A DNA stretch of 43,909 nt, taken from positions 1 to 43,909 of the forward strand of contig CALUJQ010000027.1 of NCBI GenBank assembly GCA_944320995.1, in the 5' to 3' direction. The DNA is from an uncultured Barnesiella sp. (GTDB taxonomy: Bacteria; Bacteroidota; Bacteroidia; Bacteroidales; Barnesiellaceae). Below the pieces are notes generated by a model, which had not been told where the DNA came from, did no database searches, and saw only the letters and a program-made list of their open reading frames with translations. Position 1 is the first letter of the stretch. Each line of letters starts with the position of its first letter. Positions 26,383 through 37,100 of this stretch are shown piece after piece. The translations under genes were made by a program, and so were the position numbers.

Positions 26383-28521
26383 TTAACCGACCTCACCTTT
26401 GACAAACTTGAATATTCCTGATGTATGATTCTTATCAGTCGTGTATTTGAGTATGTATACCCCATCGTTAAAGTTATTTATATCCATATTGATGCTGCAT
26501 GAATCTGGATTGGATTCATAAACCTTCTGCCCGTCGACGGTATATACTGCAACTTGGTGTATAACACAATTGCTTAAAATCTTTATTATATTATCTGTCA
26601 AGTTAATATCGGGTCCGTCGTTATTGGCAAGAGAAGTTTCCACCGAAGAGTCTTCTTTTGATTTCAGGTATATTCGTAACAGTTCAAAATAAGAGGGCGC
26701 ATCTAGCAATATAACCGAATCGTCCAAGGCCTGTATCTCTTTGATCAAGTCGCAATACCAGGTAGGAGTCTTCAAAATATTTCTAAACCAGTGGAATGGT
26801 ATTTCTTTCCTCTCTTTTATTCTGTCTACAATTTTTTGAGCCGCTATTTTGGGGTCACTGTCGTTGATATCCAAGTCGGCCCTCAAAACCGGCATATTGT
26901 TATGCAAACTTGCAATGGTCGTTTTTTGGGGAACAATACCATTGGGACTGAAAGATTCATAACAATCCAACCCTTCATCATTTAATCCCGGAGCCGTCCC
27001 ATCGATGATAAAGCCGGTTATGGTCAAGCCCCATTTGGTATAATACTTTTTACAATGGTTAGCCCATACATTCAATCCCGATGGAAGACCCGATATCTCT
27101 CTCGGCTCAATGAGCATTCCCGGCATCAGATAACCAGCTCCGTTATCAGATGCAGCAAAATAGTCATTTTCCGTTGCTGTCACTCTGAAATTATGTAACA
27201 CATGAGGTACACGCTCTTCCAATACGGGACTTATACACCACATTAAAGGGAGTTTTCCCCGGTTTGGATCGTCCCAGATAGAGGGCGTCCTTTGTGTTAT
27301 CCAAGATGAGGCATCATAATCACCCACATAGAATATGATGAAATTCTTATTTTTATAATTTACCTTCCCATCTTCTGTCAACAAGCCTCTTTCAATCAAG
27401 TCATCATTGCTTACCCATTTTTGCTCATAAGTATTCTGTGTCTCGAAATGTTGCCAAAAAGAGGCATTTGCCAAAGCCCCATATCCAATAGCGTCAGCAT
27501 CTTTAAATGCATTGTATGCACTTATTATACGGCTAAATTCCCATTCGGTAGGGACATCGTCATGAATGCCGTTTGCATGCTTGGTATATTTAAATGCCCA
27601 GGCCGGGAAACCGCCTATATAACACATTTTTTGATTGTCGTTTTGCCGATATGCCAACAACAACATCTCTTTCAAAGTATTCAAGTCGGTTCCAACCGGT
27701 TGCGACGGGTCGTCTGTTGCTGGTTCATCGCCCCATGGAGATAAATCAAAGAAAAAAGCTCCTTTACTGACAAAAAAATCATGGTTGCACAAGGTGTGAT
27801 GATTTCTTACCGTAGCCATTGGATTTGTTTTCCAATACTGATCGATATAATATGCCGCATACGCAGTATTACACTTTCCTTTCTTGATATAATTCTCTAT
27901 GAACCATATATAGGGGTCATTTTTTAGCGAACCGCTCGATACCCTGTTTGTCCCAGGTATAAGACTTCCGGGGGTTCCTGTAAACAGCGACGTTCCATCT
28001 TTGTTGACAAGCCATTGCTTGACTTCCAACTTGGGACCATTCAATATGAGCCTGGAATATAAACTGTTGGGAGATGAATCATAGCGAATGGCGACTAAAT
28101 TTTCTATTCCTGCAATCGATGATGCGACATTGCTCGTTGATGCCACTTTTCCATCATAGATCACGGCTCCATCGATTTTTGATTTGTAAGCCTCAAATAA
28201 ATCTTCAAGAGTTTCATAGGTTACCGTCTGTTTCCCATACAGCCATTCGCCTTTTTGCGAATATTTGTTCCACCAATAGGCATCTATATCGTTATTCCCT
28301 TCCATGACGAAATAGATGTATAGGTTGGGAGCATTTTTGTTGACAATGCCTTGTAAAGTGGCAACCGCATGGACATCGTCCCATGCGGTATTGATACCGT
28401 CGGTCGTGTTAAGATCGGTTTCCAAGGTATATCTCAAATCAAAAACACCTATCGTACTTTGCGATTTAGCTGCGAAAGAGACTAGAAATAATAGAGACAA
28501 TATATAGATATGTTTATTCAT
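26383..28521 (-). CDS. GxGYxYP-family putative glycoside hydrolase with T9SS sorting domain
   Basis: The 712-aa product has a signal peptide at residues 1-21 (ending AKSQS). The N-terminal GxGYxYP_N region starts with IGVFDLRYTLETDL and DDVHAVATLQGIVNKNAPNL. The C-terminal domain carries the name-giving motif as DNGAGYLMPGML. Pfam describes this family as putative glycoside hydrolases, but no reaction is proven that I know of. The last roughly 75 residues (VAVYTVDGQKVYES ... NFNDGVYILKYTT) form a T9SS type A sorting domain, so the enzyme is likely on the cell surface. It lies at the end of the main PUL gene block, 246 bp from the preceding gene. Confidence 0.88.
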   Translation of the reverse strand: MNKHIYILSLLFLVSFAAKSQSTIGVFDLRYTLETDLNTTDGINTAWDDVHAVATLQGIVNKNAPNLYIYFVMEGNNDIDAYWWNKYSQKGEWLYGKQTVTYETLEDLFEAYKSKIDGAVIYDGKVASTSNVASSIAGIENLVAIRYDSSPNSLYSRLILNGPKLEVKQWLVNKDGTSLFTGTPGSLIPGTNRVSSGSLKNDPYIWFIENYIKKGKCNTAYAAYYIDQYWKTNPMATVRNHHTLCNHDFFVSKGAFFFDLSPWGDEPATDDPSQPVGTDLNTLKEMLLLAYRQNDNQKMCYIGGFPAWAFKYTKHANGIHDDVPTEWEFSRIISAYNAFKDADAIGYGALANASFWQHFETQNTYEQKWVSNDDLIERGLLTEDGKVNYKNKNFIIFYVGDYDASSWITQRTPSIWDDPNRGKLPLMWCISPVLEERVPHVLHNFRVTATENDYFAASDNGAGYLMPGMLIEPREISGLPSGLNVWANHCKKYYTKWGLTITGFIIDGTAPGLNDEGLDCYESFSPNGIVPQKTTIASLHNNMPVLRADLDINDSDPKIAAQKIVDRIKERKEIPFHWFRNILKTPTWYCDLIKEIQALDDSVILLDAPSYFELLRIYLKSKEDSSVETSLANNDGPDINLTDNIIKILSNCVIHQVAVYTVDGQKVYESNPDSCSINMDINNFNDGVYILKYTTDKNHTSGIFKFVKGEVG

Positions 28522-28575
28522 AAATGTGATACATTCGTTTGATATGAAATAATCTGGTATAATAAAATAATCCTC

Positions 28576-28767
28576 CTATAACAAGGTAGATTCTAAATTG
28601 GCAATCCCCTTGTTACAACTTACCCCAATATCTTTATCGGGCCATTCGATAACAATAGCTCCGCAGGGGTGACCGGTCAACCGTTTCGAATAATCGAACG
28701 TACAATTGTACTCGTTCAGTCGCCTTATTATAGAAATGTGCTCCTCAATTAAATAAGATAAAACGCT
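28576..28767 (-). pseudogene. Unidentified 63-codon open stretch in frame after a TGA
   Basis: Directly after the TGA that ends the small beta-sandwich gene, the same frame continues open for 63 codons to TAG 28576-28578. It reads like a protein tail (EEHISIIRRLNEYNCTFDYS, then LTGHPCGAIVIEWPDKDIGV, then NKGIANLESTLL). It has no ATG, GTG or ribosome site of its own, and it is more G+C-rich than the DNA around it. I do not recognise the family. It may be the 3' scrap of a lost gene, or chance. Confidence 0.35.
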
Positions 28768-29625
28768 TCAAATTAATATTTTAAATACCCCGAAATCTGT
28801 TTTTACAATATATACCCCAGGATTTAAATTTACTTCAAGCCTATGGCTGTCTACATAAGACTTGAATACACAGATACTGTTTATGGAATAAATCTCTACC
28901 CATTTCAAGAGCCCTGCCGGATTTTCAAGAATTATGTTATTGTCATTCTTTATTATTCGAATATCTCCATTACTTGTGGTTCCATGAATGGCCGATTCTG
29001 TGTTCCCAAATATGACATTCTTAACGTTGGCATTATTGCCTTTCCAAATCATTTTCAAGTTTTGTACACCATTCATGCTGATGGCTGAACTGCTTATTTT
29101 ATAGGTGGATAATGAGCCTGTTCGTATCAAGTCTACCTTTGCAACGGGTTTCAATGCATTGAGCCCTATCGTTTTCAAGGAAGCCGAATGATTTCTCCAC
29201 TTAATGAAAATATCATGATTGCCCAATAGTCCGAAGTCCATAACCTGAGAAACACCGACATATTCGTCTTCGTTAGTCCTCGATATTGGAATAGAAAGGA
29301 ACGGAGTTGTAGTATCCTCTACAAAGACATCAAAATAAGCATCTTGAATATCGTCCGGACAGTTGTACTCAAAAAAGAATTGATTGTAGGTCCCATAATT
29401 ACCCTCCCCGAAATCTATATCCTTGATTCTTATCTTGGTTCCATCGCTGGTCTTAATAATAGATTCTGTGGTTGCATCGTATCTGGCTCCATTGGTTCCT
29501 CTGTCAACGATTGAGACCGAGTATGATTCATCACCTTTTGCCGGAATGCGTATGTCGTCCGCATAAACATCAAATGATATACGAAGCAATAAAATGACTG
29601 CTAAAATATGAATTATACTTTTCAT
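28768..29625 (-). CDS. Small secreted beta-sandwich (CBM6-like) protein with T9SS-type tail
   Basis: The 285-aa product uses ATG 29625, which overlaps the stop of the upstream gene by 4 bp (ATGA) and begins a signal peptide MKSIIHILAVILLLRISFDV. Residues about 22-150 look like a CBM6-type beta-sandwich (DGTKIRIKDIDFGEGNYGTY ... NHDIFIKWRNHSASLKTIGL). They share the pattern seen at the N-terminus of the upstream GxGYxYP protein. The last roughly 65 residues (VEIYSINSICVFKS ... LNPGVYIVKTDFGVFKILI) resemble a T9SS sorting domain. The likely role is glycan binding at the surface. No catalytic motif is seen. Translational coupling suggests it is made together with the upstream enzyme. Confidence 0.75.
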   Translation of the reverse strand: MKSIIHILAVILLLRISFDVYADDIRIPAKGDESYSVSIVDRGTNGARYDATTESIIKTSDGTKIRIKDIDFGEGNYGTYNQFFFEYNCPDDIQDAYFDVFVEDTTTPFLSIPISRTNEDEYVGVSQVMDFGLLGNHDIFIKWRNHSASLKTIGLNALKPVAKVDLIRTGSLSTYKISSSAISMNGVQNLKMIWKGNNANVKNVIFGNTESAIHGTTSNGDIRIIKNDNNIILENPAGLLKWVEIYSINSICVFKSYVDSHRLEVNLNPGVYIVKTDFGVFKILI

Positions 29626-31571
29626 TGTTGATTGTTCTCTATATAGTTCTTTAATGTAGCGCATAAATCCATGGGGAGCAAAAATTCAAAAGTATTCGGT
29701 TGATAACTTTCAAGTTTTTGCAGCTCTCTTATCAAACGTTGATAACCATCGGTGCCTCCATAATTTGCTGCAATAAGGTAAACGTTGTGGAATATGGGTT
29801 TGGTACCGTCCGGAGCTATTTTTATCAAATCGTTAAATACATCGCCTTCATTCCAACAGTGAGTTCCCTGTAAAACACAAACGATACCCTCTCCGTTGTT
29901 ACCCATTTCATACCTTTCTTTATTATTGTCAAACCCATCAAAGACCCCTTGCAGCCCACAGGTTCTCATGTACTCGCCAAATCTTTCCTTATCGGTCGTA
30001 TTCCAGAGACAGGCCGTGTGAAATCCAGCCGTTTCTAACCATTTGCGATTTAGCTCCAACCATTTACCGTAATTTTCGGCATTATACTTGTCGCCATAAA
30101 TGAATTGGAATCCTGACGGACCGGCCAACAGCTCATCATTCGGGGTAAGATTCTGATAGAAAAACTCCAATAATTTGGGATTCAGTTCCTGCAAAGATGA
30201 AGCCATCGTATATCCCACAGGAACCTCGCCGCGGCCTTGTGCCGACTTGAACATATTATACATTTGATTGGCATCAAATTGGATATTGTCACCGTCACTC
30301 CAAATAAGGCTTACATATATTTTACCAGGTTCTGCTTTTACAGCACGTCCTTTTCTCTGCTGAAAAGACTTGTTGGGAAAAGAGCACCAAAAACTGCCAT
30401 TTGCATAGTAATCGCTGACCATAAACCCGACATTATAGGGGTTGGTGGCATTATTGAGTCCGTCACCATCATCTTCGGCTCCATACCCCATGGTTGAGGC
30501 TCCGGGCTGATAATTCATTTTTTGACATATCTTTGTTATCATCTCGGACTCCTCGGGTATTGAATTTTTCAGAAAGAATACAAACCCTTTCGAAGCTGCT
30601 GCATAATCGTATATCTTCCAAGGGTTTGAAATATAATCGCTTCTTAAACCAGCCGAGAAACTTAAATATTTGTGGCAACCGTCAGCCAAATTATCAATAG
30701 CCCATTGGTATGCCTCGATTTTGTTACTCCACTTGTTTGTTATATCCTCACACTCCAAATTCAGGTTCAACTCTGTATTCAAAAATTCCTTGATTTCTGC
30801 CGTTACAGGGAGACCCTTTTGTTGAGCACAGATCATTTGGGCAATACACCAAGTCCATTCTTTTTCAGGGTCCCATAACACGAATTTGGAGAATTTATCT
30901 TTATTGTCATTTATGAGTGTGGCAAGTCCAGAGTACTTTTGGGGTGAAAAATCAGTCCACAAAAGATGCCAAGTACCTCCTTCCGGTCCATATATATCTT
31001 CAAACTGAGTTTGGTGATGATTCTCCAAGACCAGATAAACTTCAGCATTTTCCTGATTAAGAATGCCTTGTGCTACGCAAGCCGTTATCTTCCCGTAGCT
31101 GTCATCATTCCTTAAATCATATACAGAGATATCTTCGATTGGGAGATTATTGTTTTTAAAGAATAATCCACTCTGGGGTTGCAAGTCCGATTCATAAGAA
31201 TCCAAATGAGGTATTTCCTGCCCTATGATGAAATCGGTTTTAGGCTTAATCAACATATTCTCGGCATAAAATTCAAAACCGTTGTCAGATGAAGGTTTCA
31301 TGACATTAGCCATTTCTACGCTTACCGTATTATAGGCATTATTCCCAAAATCTATTTCACCCAAATTGACCGTAAGACCATCGCTGGCTCCTCTTATTCC
31401 TTCGTCATCAAACATGGCACTTCCTTTGGGATCAAAGACAATCGATACACTCTCGTCATTCATCGGAATTGTCAATGCTCCGTTAGTCGAAGGTACAGTA
31501 GTCTGAGCCGACAATGTCATGTAGCCCATGAGGCATAGTATATTTACAAAAATATATTTGGTTTTCATCAT
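29622..31571 (-). CDS. GxGYxYP-family protein with N-terminal beta-sandwich, degenerate signature
   Basis: The 649-aa product has a signal peptide (residues 1-22, ending LSAQT). Residues about 30-125 form a CBM6-like domain (DGLTVNLGEIDFGNNAYNTV). The GxGYxYP_N pattern follows (ISVYDLRNDDSYGKI, CVAQGILNQENAEVYLV). In the C-terminal part the expected GxGYxYP signature appears only as AGPSGFQFIYGDKYN, so the Tyr and Pro positions differ. There is no T9SS tail. The downstream overlapping gene supplies a similar beta-sandwich plus tail, so the two may act as a pair. Its start overlaps the DUF3823 gene stop by 4 bp (ATGA). A putative glycan-active role is inferred from family and PUL context. Confidence 0.8.
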   Translation of the reverse strand: MMKTKYIFVNILCLMGYMTLSAQTTVPSTNGALTIPMNDESVSIVFDPKGSAMFDDEGIRGASDGLTVNLGEIDFGNNAYNTVSVEMANVMKPSSDNGFEFYAENMLIKPKTDFIIGQEIPHLDSYESDLQPQSGLFFKNNNLPIEDISVYDLRNDDSYGKITACVAQGILNQENAEVYLVLENHHQTQFEDIYGPEGGTWHLLWTDFSPQKYSGLATLINDNKDKFSKFVLWDPEKEWTWCIAQMICAQQKGLPVTAEIKEFLNTELNLNLECEDITNKWSNKIEAYQWAIDNLADGCHKYLSFSAGLRSDYISNPWKIYDYAAASKGFVFFLKNSIPEESEMITKICQKMNYQPGASTMGYGAEDDGDGLNNATNPYNVGFMVSDYYANGSFWCSFPNKSFQQRKGRAVKAEPGKIYVSLIWSDGDNIQFDANQMYNMFKSAQGRGEVPVGYTMASSLQELNPKLLEFFYQNLTPNDELLAGPSGFQFIYGDKYNAENYGKWLELNRKWLETAGFHTACLWNTTDKERFGEYMRTCGLQGVFDGFDNNKERYEMGNNGEGIVCVLQGTHCWNEGDVFNDLIKIAPDGTKPIFHNVYLIAANYGGTDGYQRLIRELQKLESYQPNTFEFLLPMDLCATLKNYIENNQQ

Positions 31572-32347
31572 TCATCTATTTCTGGTATGGTTATTTCCTG
31601 GATAGAGCTAAAATTGTATCTTTTATAAGGATTGCCCGTTCTTACTCCAATCCTTACCCAATATTTACCAGGCTCCAAGTTTCGCACATTTGTTTCTCTT
31701 ACTTGGAAAGGTGTGCCCGGAGTATAGTCATCACCTCTTGTAAATTCCTTTTTAGCCCGTATCGTATATTTTGTTTCTGAATTTGTGATACCAACATTGG
31801 GCGACTTGCTTGAAATAAATACCTGAGACTCGCTCAGAGAATAGATATCGGCATCAACATTTTCGGTATTTATCTCATTTTCCGTATCTTCAATTGTATA
31901 CTCTATGGTCAGATTATTTTGTTTGCTCCCTGTAATCTCAATATTGTCAATCTTTACTCGAGCATACGGTATGACAGAATAGTTCAACTGGGTGAGTTTG
32001 TTTTTTTCCAATTTTACAAACTCGGGATCAGGAGCATAGAAAGCTCCCTCTTTCAACGTAATTCTATACTCTCCCGCGAATATTTTCGAGTTTTTGAATG
32101 TACCGTCGGCTTTCCCCCAGAAAAAGCGAGATTGCGTGTTTGTATGTCCGGCCTCCTCCCAGCTCAACTCGTAGTATTCTACCTTATAACTATTTGCAGC
32201 TTCCCCAAGAATTAATTCATGGGTCTTTGCATCAACCACTTGGCCCTCAATTCCCGAGTTTGGAGCTTCGTAATTATCATACTCGAAATAATCACAGGAA
32301 AAGAGTAAAAGTGCGGCAAATATTGATGATAAAAAAACTTTTTTCAT
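31568..32347 (-). CDS. DUF3823 surface lipoprotein (SusE-position glycan-binding candidate)
   Basis: The 259-aa product has lipobox LFSC with C18, so it is an anchored lipoprotein. It begins with a CarboxypepD-like beta-sandwich (SGIEGQVVDAKTHELILGE ... GTFKNSKIFAGEYRITLKEG). A second beta-domain follows, ending VRNLEPGKYWVRIGVRTGNP. This is the layout of DUF3823 proteins, which sit directly after susD in many PULs where SusE/F would be. It starts 5 bp after the susD stop. Surface glycan binding is the likely role. Confidence 0.85.
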   Translation of the reverse strand: MKKVFLSSIFAALLLFSCDYFEYDNYEAPNSGIEGQVVDAKTHELILGEAANSYKVEYYELSWEEAGHTNTQSRFFWGKADGTFKNSKIFAGEYRITLKEGAFYAPDPEFVKLEKNKLTQLNYSVIPYARVKIDNIEITGSKQNNLTIEYTIEDTENEINTENVDADIYSLSESQVFISSKSPNVGITNSETKYTIRAKKEFTRGDDYTPGTPFQVRETNVRNLEPGKYWVRIGVRTGNPYKRYNFSSIQEITIPEIDE

Positions 32348-32352
32348 GGTCC

Positions 32353-34146
32353 TTAATTGTAATATGGGTTTTGTATTAATAAATTGTTTTTTGCAATTTC
32401 GCTATCCGGGATTCGTTCATAATACATTTTCACATCAAATGTATAATAATATTTATTGGCCGGATTCTTTTCAAATACATATTTTTGCTGATTGATGTCA
32501 AAATACGGACACAGGCCATTATATTGTTTCGCCTCTATTTCTTTGTCGGCAATCCTCCATCTTCTCAAATCCCAGTATGTGTGATTTTCAAAGGCCAATT
32601 CAATGCGTCTTTCATGTCTCACTTTCTCGATGGTCAATTCGCCTTCCGTCAAGAGCTTTACATCGGCCCTGTCCCTGATGTCATTTATCCATCTTAAAGC
32701 ATCGTCAAGATATTTCTGCAATTCAACAGCTGCTTCAATTCCATTTAACAGGACTTCGGCATATCTCATATCTATCCAATGCTGTTCGGAGTATCCTTCC
32801 AAGACCTCTGATGTAGGCATATCTTCGTTCAGATATTTTCGAATGAAGAATCCTGTCATATTACCCGAATAATTGCCACAACCACTTTTCCCGACAATAT
32901 GATATTGAGTCCCGTCATTGGCGGTATAGACCGCTTCTTCATAGTTGACGGCATTCTCAATTTTGCTGCCATCTTCGATGATAAGTCCCTTTTGGATAGA
33001 GCAGGGCTCACCTTTAAAAACAGCATTGGGATAAATGATCGACCCACCGAAACGAGCATCCATATCCTGGAATAATTCGGAAGGATCATCGAAATACGTA
33101 TTTGCAGCTCTTTCTTCAAAATTGGCAGGCGTTCCGTCTTTATGTTCGAACATCTCTACAAACTCCAACGGAGGATTCATGTTAGAAGAGAATCCTACAC
33201 CACGGTACTGATAAGGGATAAAATAGACGTCCCAGCCATGAGCATTTACATTCCTTTGAAAATATTTGACAAATATGTTCTCCGGACTATCCTCTGCCAG
33301 GAATAACTCGGCAAAGTTCTTTTCTTTATCTGCATTTTTCCGGTACAAAGAGAATTTATTGTCTTTCTCTATCTCTTTAACCGCCTCATAAGCCTGTTCA
33401 AAATAATCGTTTGCATACTCGACAGGGATACCAACCAGCCCGTCTTTATCCACATTTCCGTATCTGGCAATACTGCCGGCATATAACATAGCTCTTGATT
33501 TCAATGCCAATGCAGCATATTTAGTCACTCTGCCCTTGCCTAATAGAGTTTCATTGTCCGGCAAACGCCAGATTGCCTCGTCCAAATCTTTGGCGATATT
33601 GTCATAGCATGTTTTCTCGCTGTCCCGCGGAACTTTCAGGCTTTCAAAATCGCTGGTATATTTTTGAGGCTCTTTCAAGTACGGTACGCCACCATACCTT
33701 TTAACCATTGCAAAATAGCAATACGCTCTCATAAAATAGGCTTCTCCCAGCCAGGCTTCTGCAAACTCCTGGGAAAAATTATCACTGTATTTGGGAAATT
33801 CGGTAATAAAATAATTTATTCTTCTTATTTTCCCATAATCCCAACAACCCCACCAGGTTCCGTCACCGATTGAAGAGATGTCATCTGTTGTATGGCACAT
33901 GGCTTCACCGCAAACATTCGGGAGTCGGCCCTGGCCTTTTCCCGTTACGTTAAATCCTTGCTGTGAAAACCGGAAATCTTCAATAGGCAAATCGTAATAC
34001 AAGGTGGTCAAATAAGATTTGATACCCGATTCCGATTTAAATATAGCCTCATCTTGCATGATATTTATAGGAGGGACATCCAAGTAGTCGCAAGAATGAA
34101 AGGAATTGACTAAAACTGCTGCTATAATTAATTTGTAGAATTTCAT
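32353..34146 (-). CDS. susD: SusD/RagB-family glycan-binding lipoprotein
   Basis: The 597-aa product has a lipoprotein signal (FHSC, C19) and the SusD N-terminus DYLDVPPINIMQDEAIFKSE. The TPR-like region includes FAEAWLGEAYFMRAYCYFAM followed by VKRYGGVPYL. The C-terminal RagB/SusD signature is VRHERRIELAFENHTYWDLR. It forms the lid over the SusC channel and delivers glycan. It is 11 bp downstream of susC. The ligand is not readable from sequence, but the flanking GH92 genes point to mannose-containing glycans. Confidence 0.95.
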   Translation of the reverse strand: MKFYKLIIAAVLVNSFHSCDYLDVPPINIMQDEAIFKSESGIKSYLTTLYYDLPIEDFRFSQQGFNVTGKGQGRLPNVCGEAMCHTTDDISSIGDGTWWGCWDYGKIRRINYFITEFPKYSDNFSQEFAEAWLGEAYFMRAYCYFAMVKRYGGVPYLKEPQKYTSDFESLKVPRDSEKTCYDNIAKDLDEAIWRLPDNETLLGKGRVTKYAALALKSRAMLYAGSIARYGNVDKDGLVGIPVEYANDYFEQAYEAVKEIEKDNKFSLYRKNADKEKNFAELFLAEDSPENIFVKYFQRNVNAHGWDVYFIPYQYRGVGFSSNMNPPLEFVEMFEHKDGTPANFEERAANTYFDDPSELFQDMDARFGGSIIYPNAVFKGEPCSIQKGLIIEDGSKIENAVNYEEAVYTANDGTQYHIVGKSGCGNYSGNMTGFFIRKYLNEDMPTSEVLEGYSEQHWIDMRYAEVLLNGIEAAVELQKYLDDALRWINDIRDRADVKLLTEGELTIEKVRHERRIELAFENHTYWDLRRWRIADKEIEAKQYNGLCPYFDINQQKYVFEKNPANKYYYTFDVKMYYERIPDSEIAKNNLLIQNPYYN

Positions 34147-34157
34147 AAGAGAATTTT

Positions 34158-37100
34158 TTAGAATGTAATATTGACTCCAAAGTTAAAGTTTCTCATGATG
34201 GGATATAAATACCCATAACTGCCTTCGGGATGTTCCGGATCGACAAAATCCAAATTGGACAACGTAAAAAGATTATAGCCATTTGCGAAAAATCTCAGTC
34301 TTTCAACCTTGAATTTTTGAGTAAAACTACCAGGTAGCGTATAACCTATTTCTACACTTTTCAGACGTAGATATGAGGCATCATAAGTAGTTTGTTTGCA
34401 TCTAGCATAGTTTATGCTATATGACCCCGCATCTCGAGTCGTCGGCCATTTGCCCGGAATCCAGTTCCCATTGTCATCTTGTCTGTATCTGTCATAAAAT
34501 GTAGCCAATCCATTACCACTGAAACAAAGAGGATATTGCAACTGCTCAAAATAGATAACATTGAATCCGGCTCCACCCTGGAACAACAAGTTGAAATCCA
34601 ACCCATTCCAATCACCTGCGATTGTCGCACCAAATGTCATTTTGGGATTTCCGTTATCATTGGTATGCTCATAAGTATTGGGATAAACGTCATTATCATC
34701 AATAATACCATCTTCATTCCAGTCTTCATATTTCCAGTCGCCAGGGAGTTGGGTAGCCCCTCCTTGTCCGTCCTGTATCGGAGAATTCCAAATATCTTCC
34801 ATTGAGGTAAACTGACCGGCCGAACCATATGCCCAACCCATGTCGGTATATCGGTTGGAATATTTATTTCTCCATCGGTCATAAGAGTTGACAGCATCTC
34901 CCTCTTGTATATATCTGTTCATTCTTCTTGTTAATGCAAAGTTCAAAGAAACCGAATAGTTGAACTTGTCGATTCTATTTCTATGGCCTATGACAATCTC
35001 AAAACCTTTGTACAAATCTTCATTCAGGTTTTCTTCCGGCAATTCTGCTCCAATTGTACCCGGGACTTCGCCGCTTCTTTTGCCCAACAGTCCATCTCGG
35101 TATCTCCAAAAGAAATCTATTTGTCCAAACAGCAGGCCATTCCAGAAATCCCAATCTCCACCAACGTTTAATGTTTTCGAGGTGTACCATGTAAGCAGCT
35201 CATTGGGCAATGCTCTGAACCCAAGCCCTTTATAGACCTCATCGCCAAATACATAACTGGCTCCCGGATAATCATATCCAGCCAAATATTGATAAGAAGA
35301 AGACCCGTCATCTCCCATAACCCCGTATGAAGCTCTTATTTTGAAATTTGAGATGAATGACAGGGGTTCAAAGTCTTTTATGAAACTCTCCTCTGATATT
35401 CTATATCCTACTGAAACCGAAGGGAAGAATCCCCATCTGTGATTTTTGGCAAACTTGGACGAGCCGTCATACCTAAAACTTGCTTCCGCAATATACTTTG
35501 ACCTATAATCATAATTGACACGTCCCACAAAGCCCATATTGGTGATTCTGTATATGTTACTTGCATCGGAGGTGCCTATTTGGTCTTCTTCAGAGCCGGC
35601 AAACAACTCGTCAACGGCATCCATCTCAAACTCTCTTTTAGCCCAAAAGTTATCTTCCGCTTTGGAACTTTGTTCATATAGCGCCAATACTTTCAGGTTG
35701 TGGCTGTCGTTAAATTGCTTATCATAATTAATCGAAAATTGGAGCTGATTTTGAGTAGCTTCCCAAATTCTTCTTTTAATGCTCGATGGCCCATTATAGG
35801 ATTGGGGATTATATACATCTAGTTTGGAATCATATTTGTATAATGTATATTCTTTCTGAAACTCCTTCGAAAGACTGTTCTTATAGTCGAATCCATATAA
35901 CAGCTTGGCCGAAAGCCCCTTTACATAGGGGATATTATAGGTCAAGGAAAATGTCGTATTTAAAGTTCTGTTTTTATATTGCTTGTATCCGCTCTTGTCT
36001 GCATCTGTAATCATGAGCGGATTGAGGCCATACAGAACATCGTTGGGAAAATTTGTGTTGTTGTTGGCATAGGGCAGTTCTGTCGGTTTCAAAGCCCATA
36101 TCGCCTTGAATTGTTCCCAAGTATCTTTATACGGTCTGTTCTGCTCATCGGTTAGAAGGCTGATTAACATTTCGGCTTTCAAATTATCGGTTATATCAAA
36201 GCCCAGATTGGACCGTATATTATAACGTTTATAATTCAAATCTCCGGTTTTCCAAACGCCATCTTCTCCATAATAACCAAAAGAGAGAAAATATTGAGTC
36301 CTCTTATTCCGTCCACTGGCTGTCACATTATGGTGGGTTTGAGGTACAAACGATTTCATGGCCAAGTCATACCAATCTGTACCACCTTCTGCTCTAAACC
36401 GTTCCAGATCTTCCAATGTATAAGTCGAGTTTATCCCTCTACCCATATTTTTATCGGCTTCCCTGACCAGTTCGGCAAATTGACCGGCGTTAAGGACATC
36501 GGGAAGTCCTGATGGATTTTGGAAGCCAATGCTCCCAGTATAGTCGATTCTTGTCTTGTCGTCTTCTCCTCTTTTTGTCGTAACAAGGATTACTCCATTG
36601 GACGCTCTCATACCGTATATGGCAGCCGACGCATCTTTCAGTACAGAGACGCTTTCTATTTCATTCGCTTCGAGTCTTTGAAAATCAGAGACCTCTCTTA
36701 CAATACCATCAATGACAATCAAAGGTGAGCCTAATCCTCTTATATCCATTTTTACGTCATAACTTCCAGGCTCACCTGTGCGTTGCTGGATTCTGACCCC
36801 GGGGATTTTTCCGGCTAACATGTTTTGCACATTTGAAGAGGGTGTGACCAACAACTCTTTGGAGTTTAACGAACTGACAGCACCTGTTAAGGTGACCTTT
36901 TTTTGTGTACCATAACCGACAACTACAACTTCATCAATCAGTTGTGATTCTTCATTCATGGTAACATTTATTTCCCTTTTTCCATTTACAGAAATTTTCC
37001 GCTCCTGGAATCCTACCAAAGAAAATTGCAATATCGATTTATCATCATCTACTTTGATTTTGTAATTCCCATCCATATCGGTGATGGTTCCACGGGCGCT

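Noticed and set aside
28768..28770. TGA as a selenocysteine codon
   Set aside because: The protein before it ends in a normal T9SS-type tail, no selenocysteine insertion hairpin is evident just after it, and the extension has no known redox motif.
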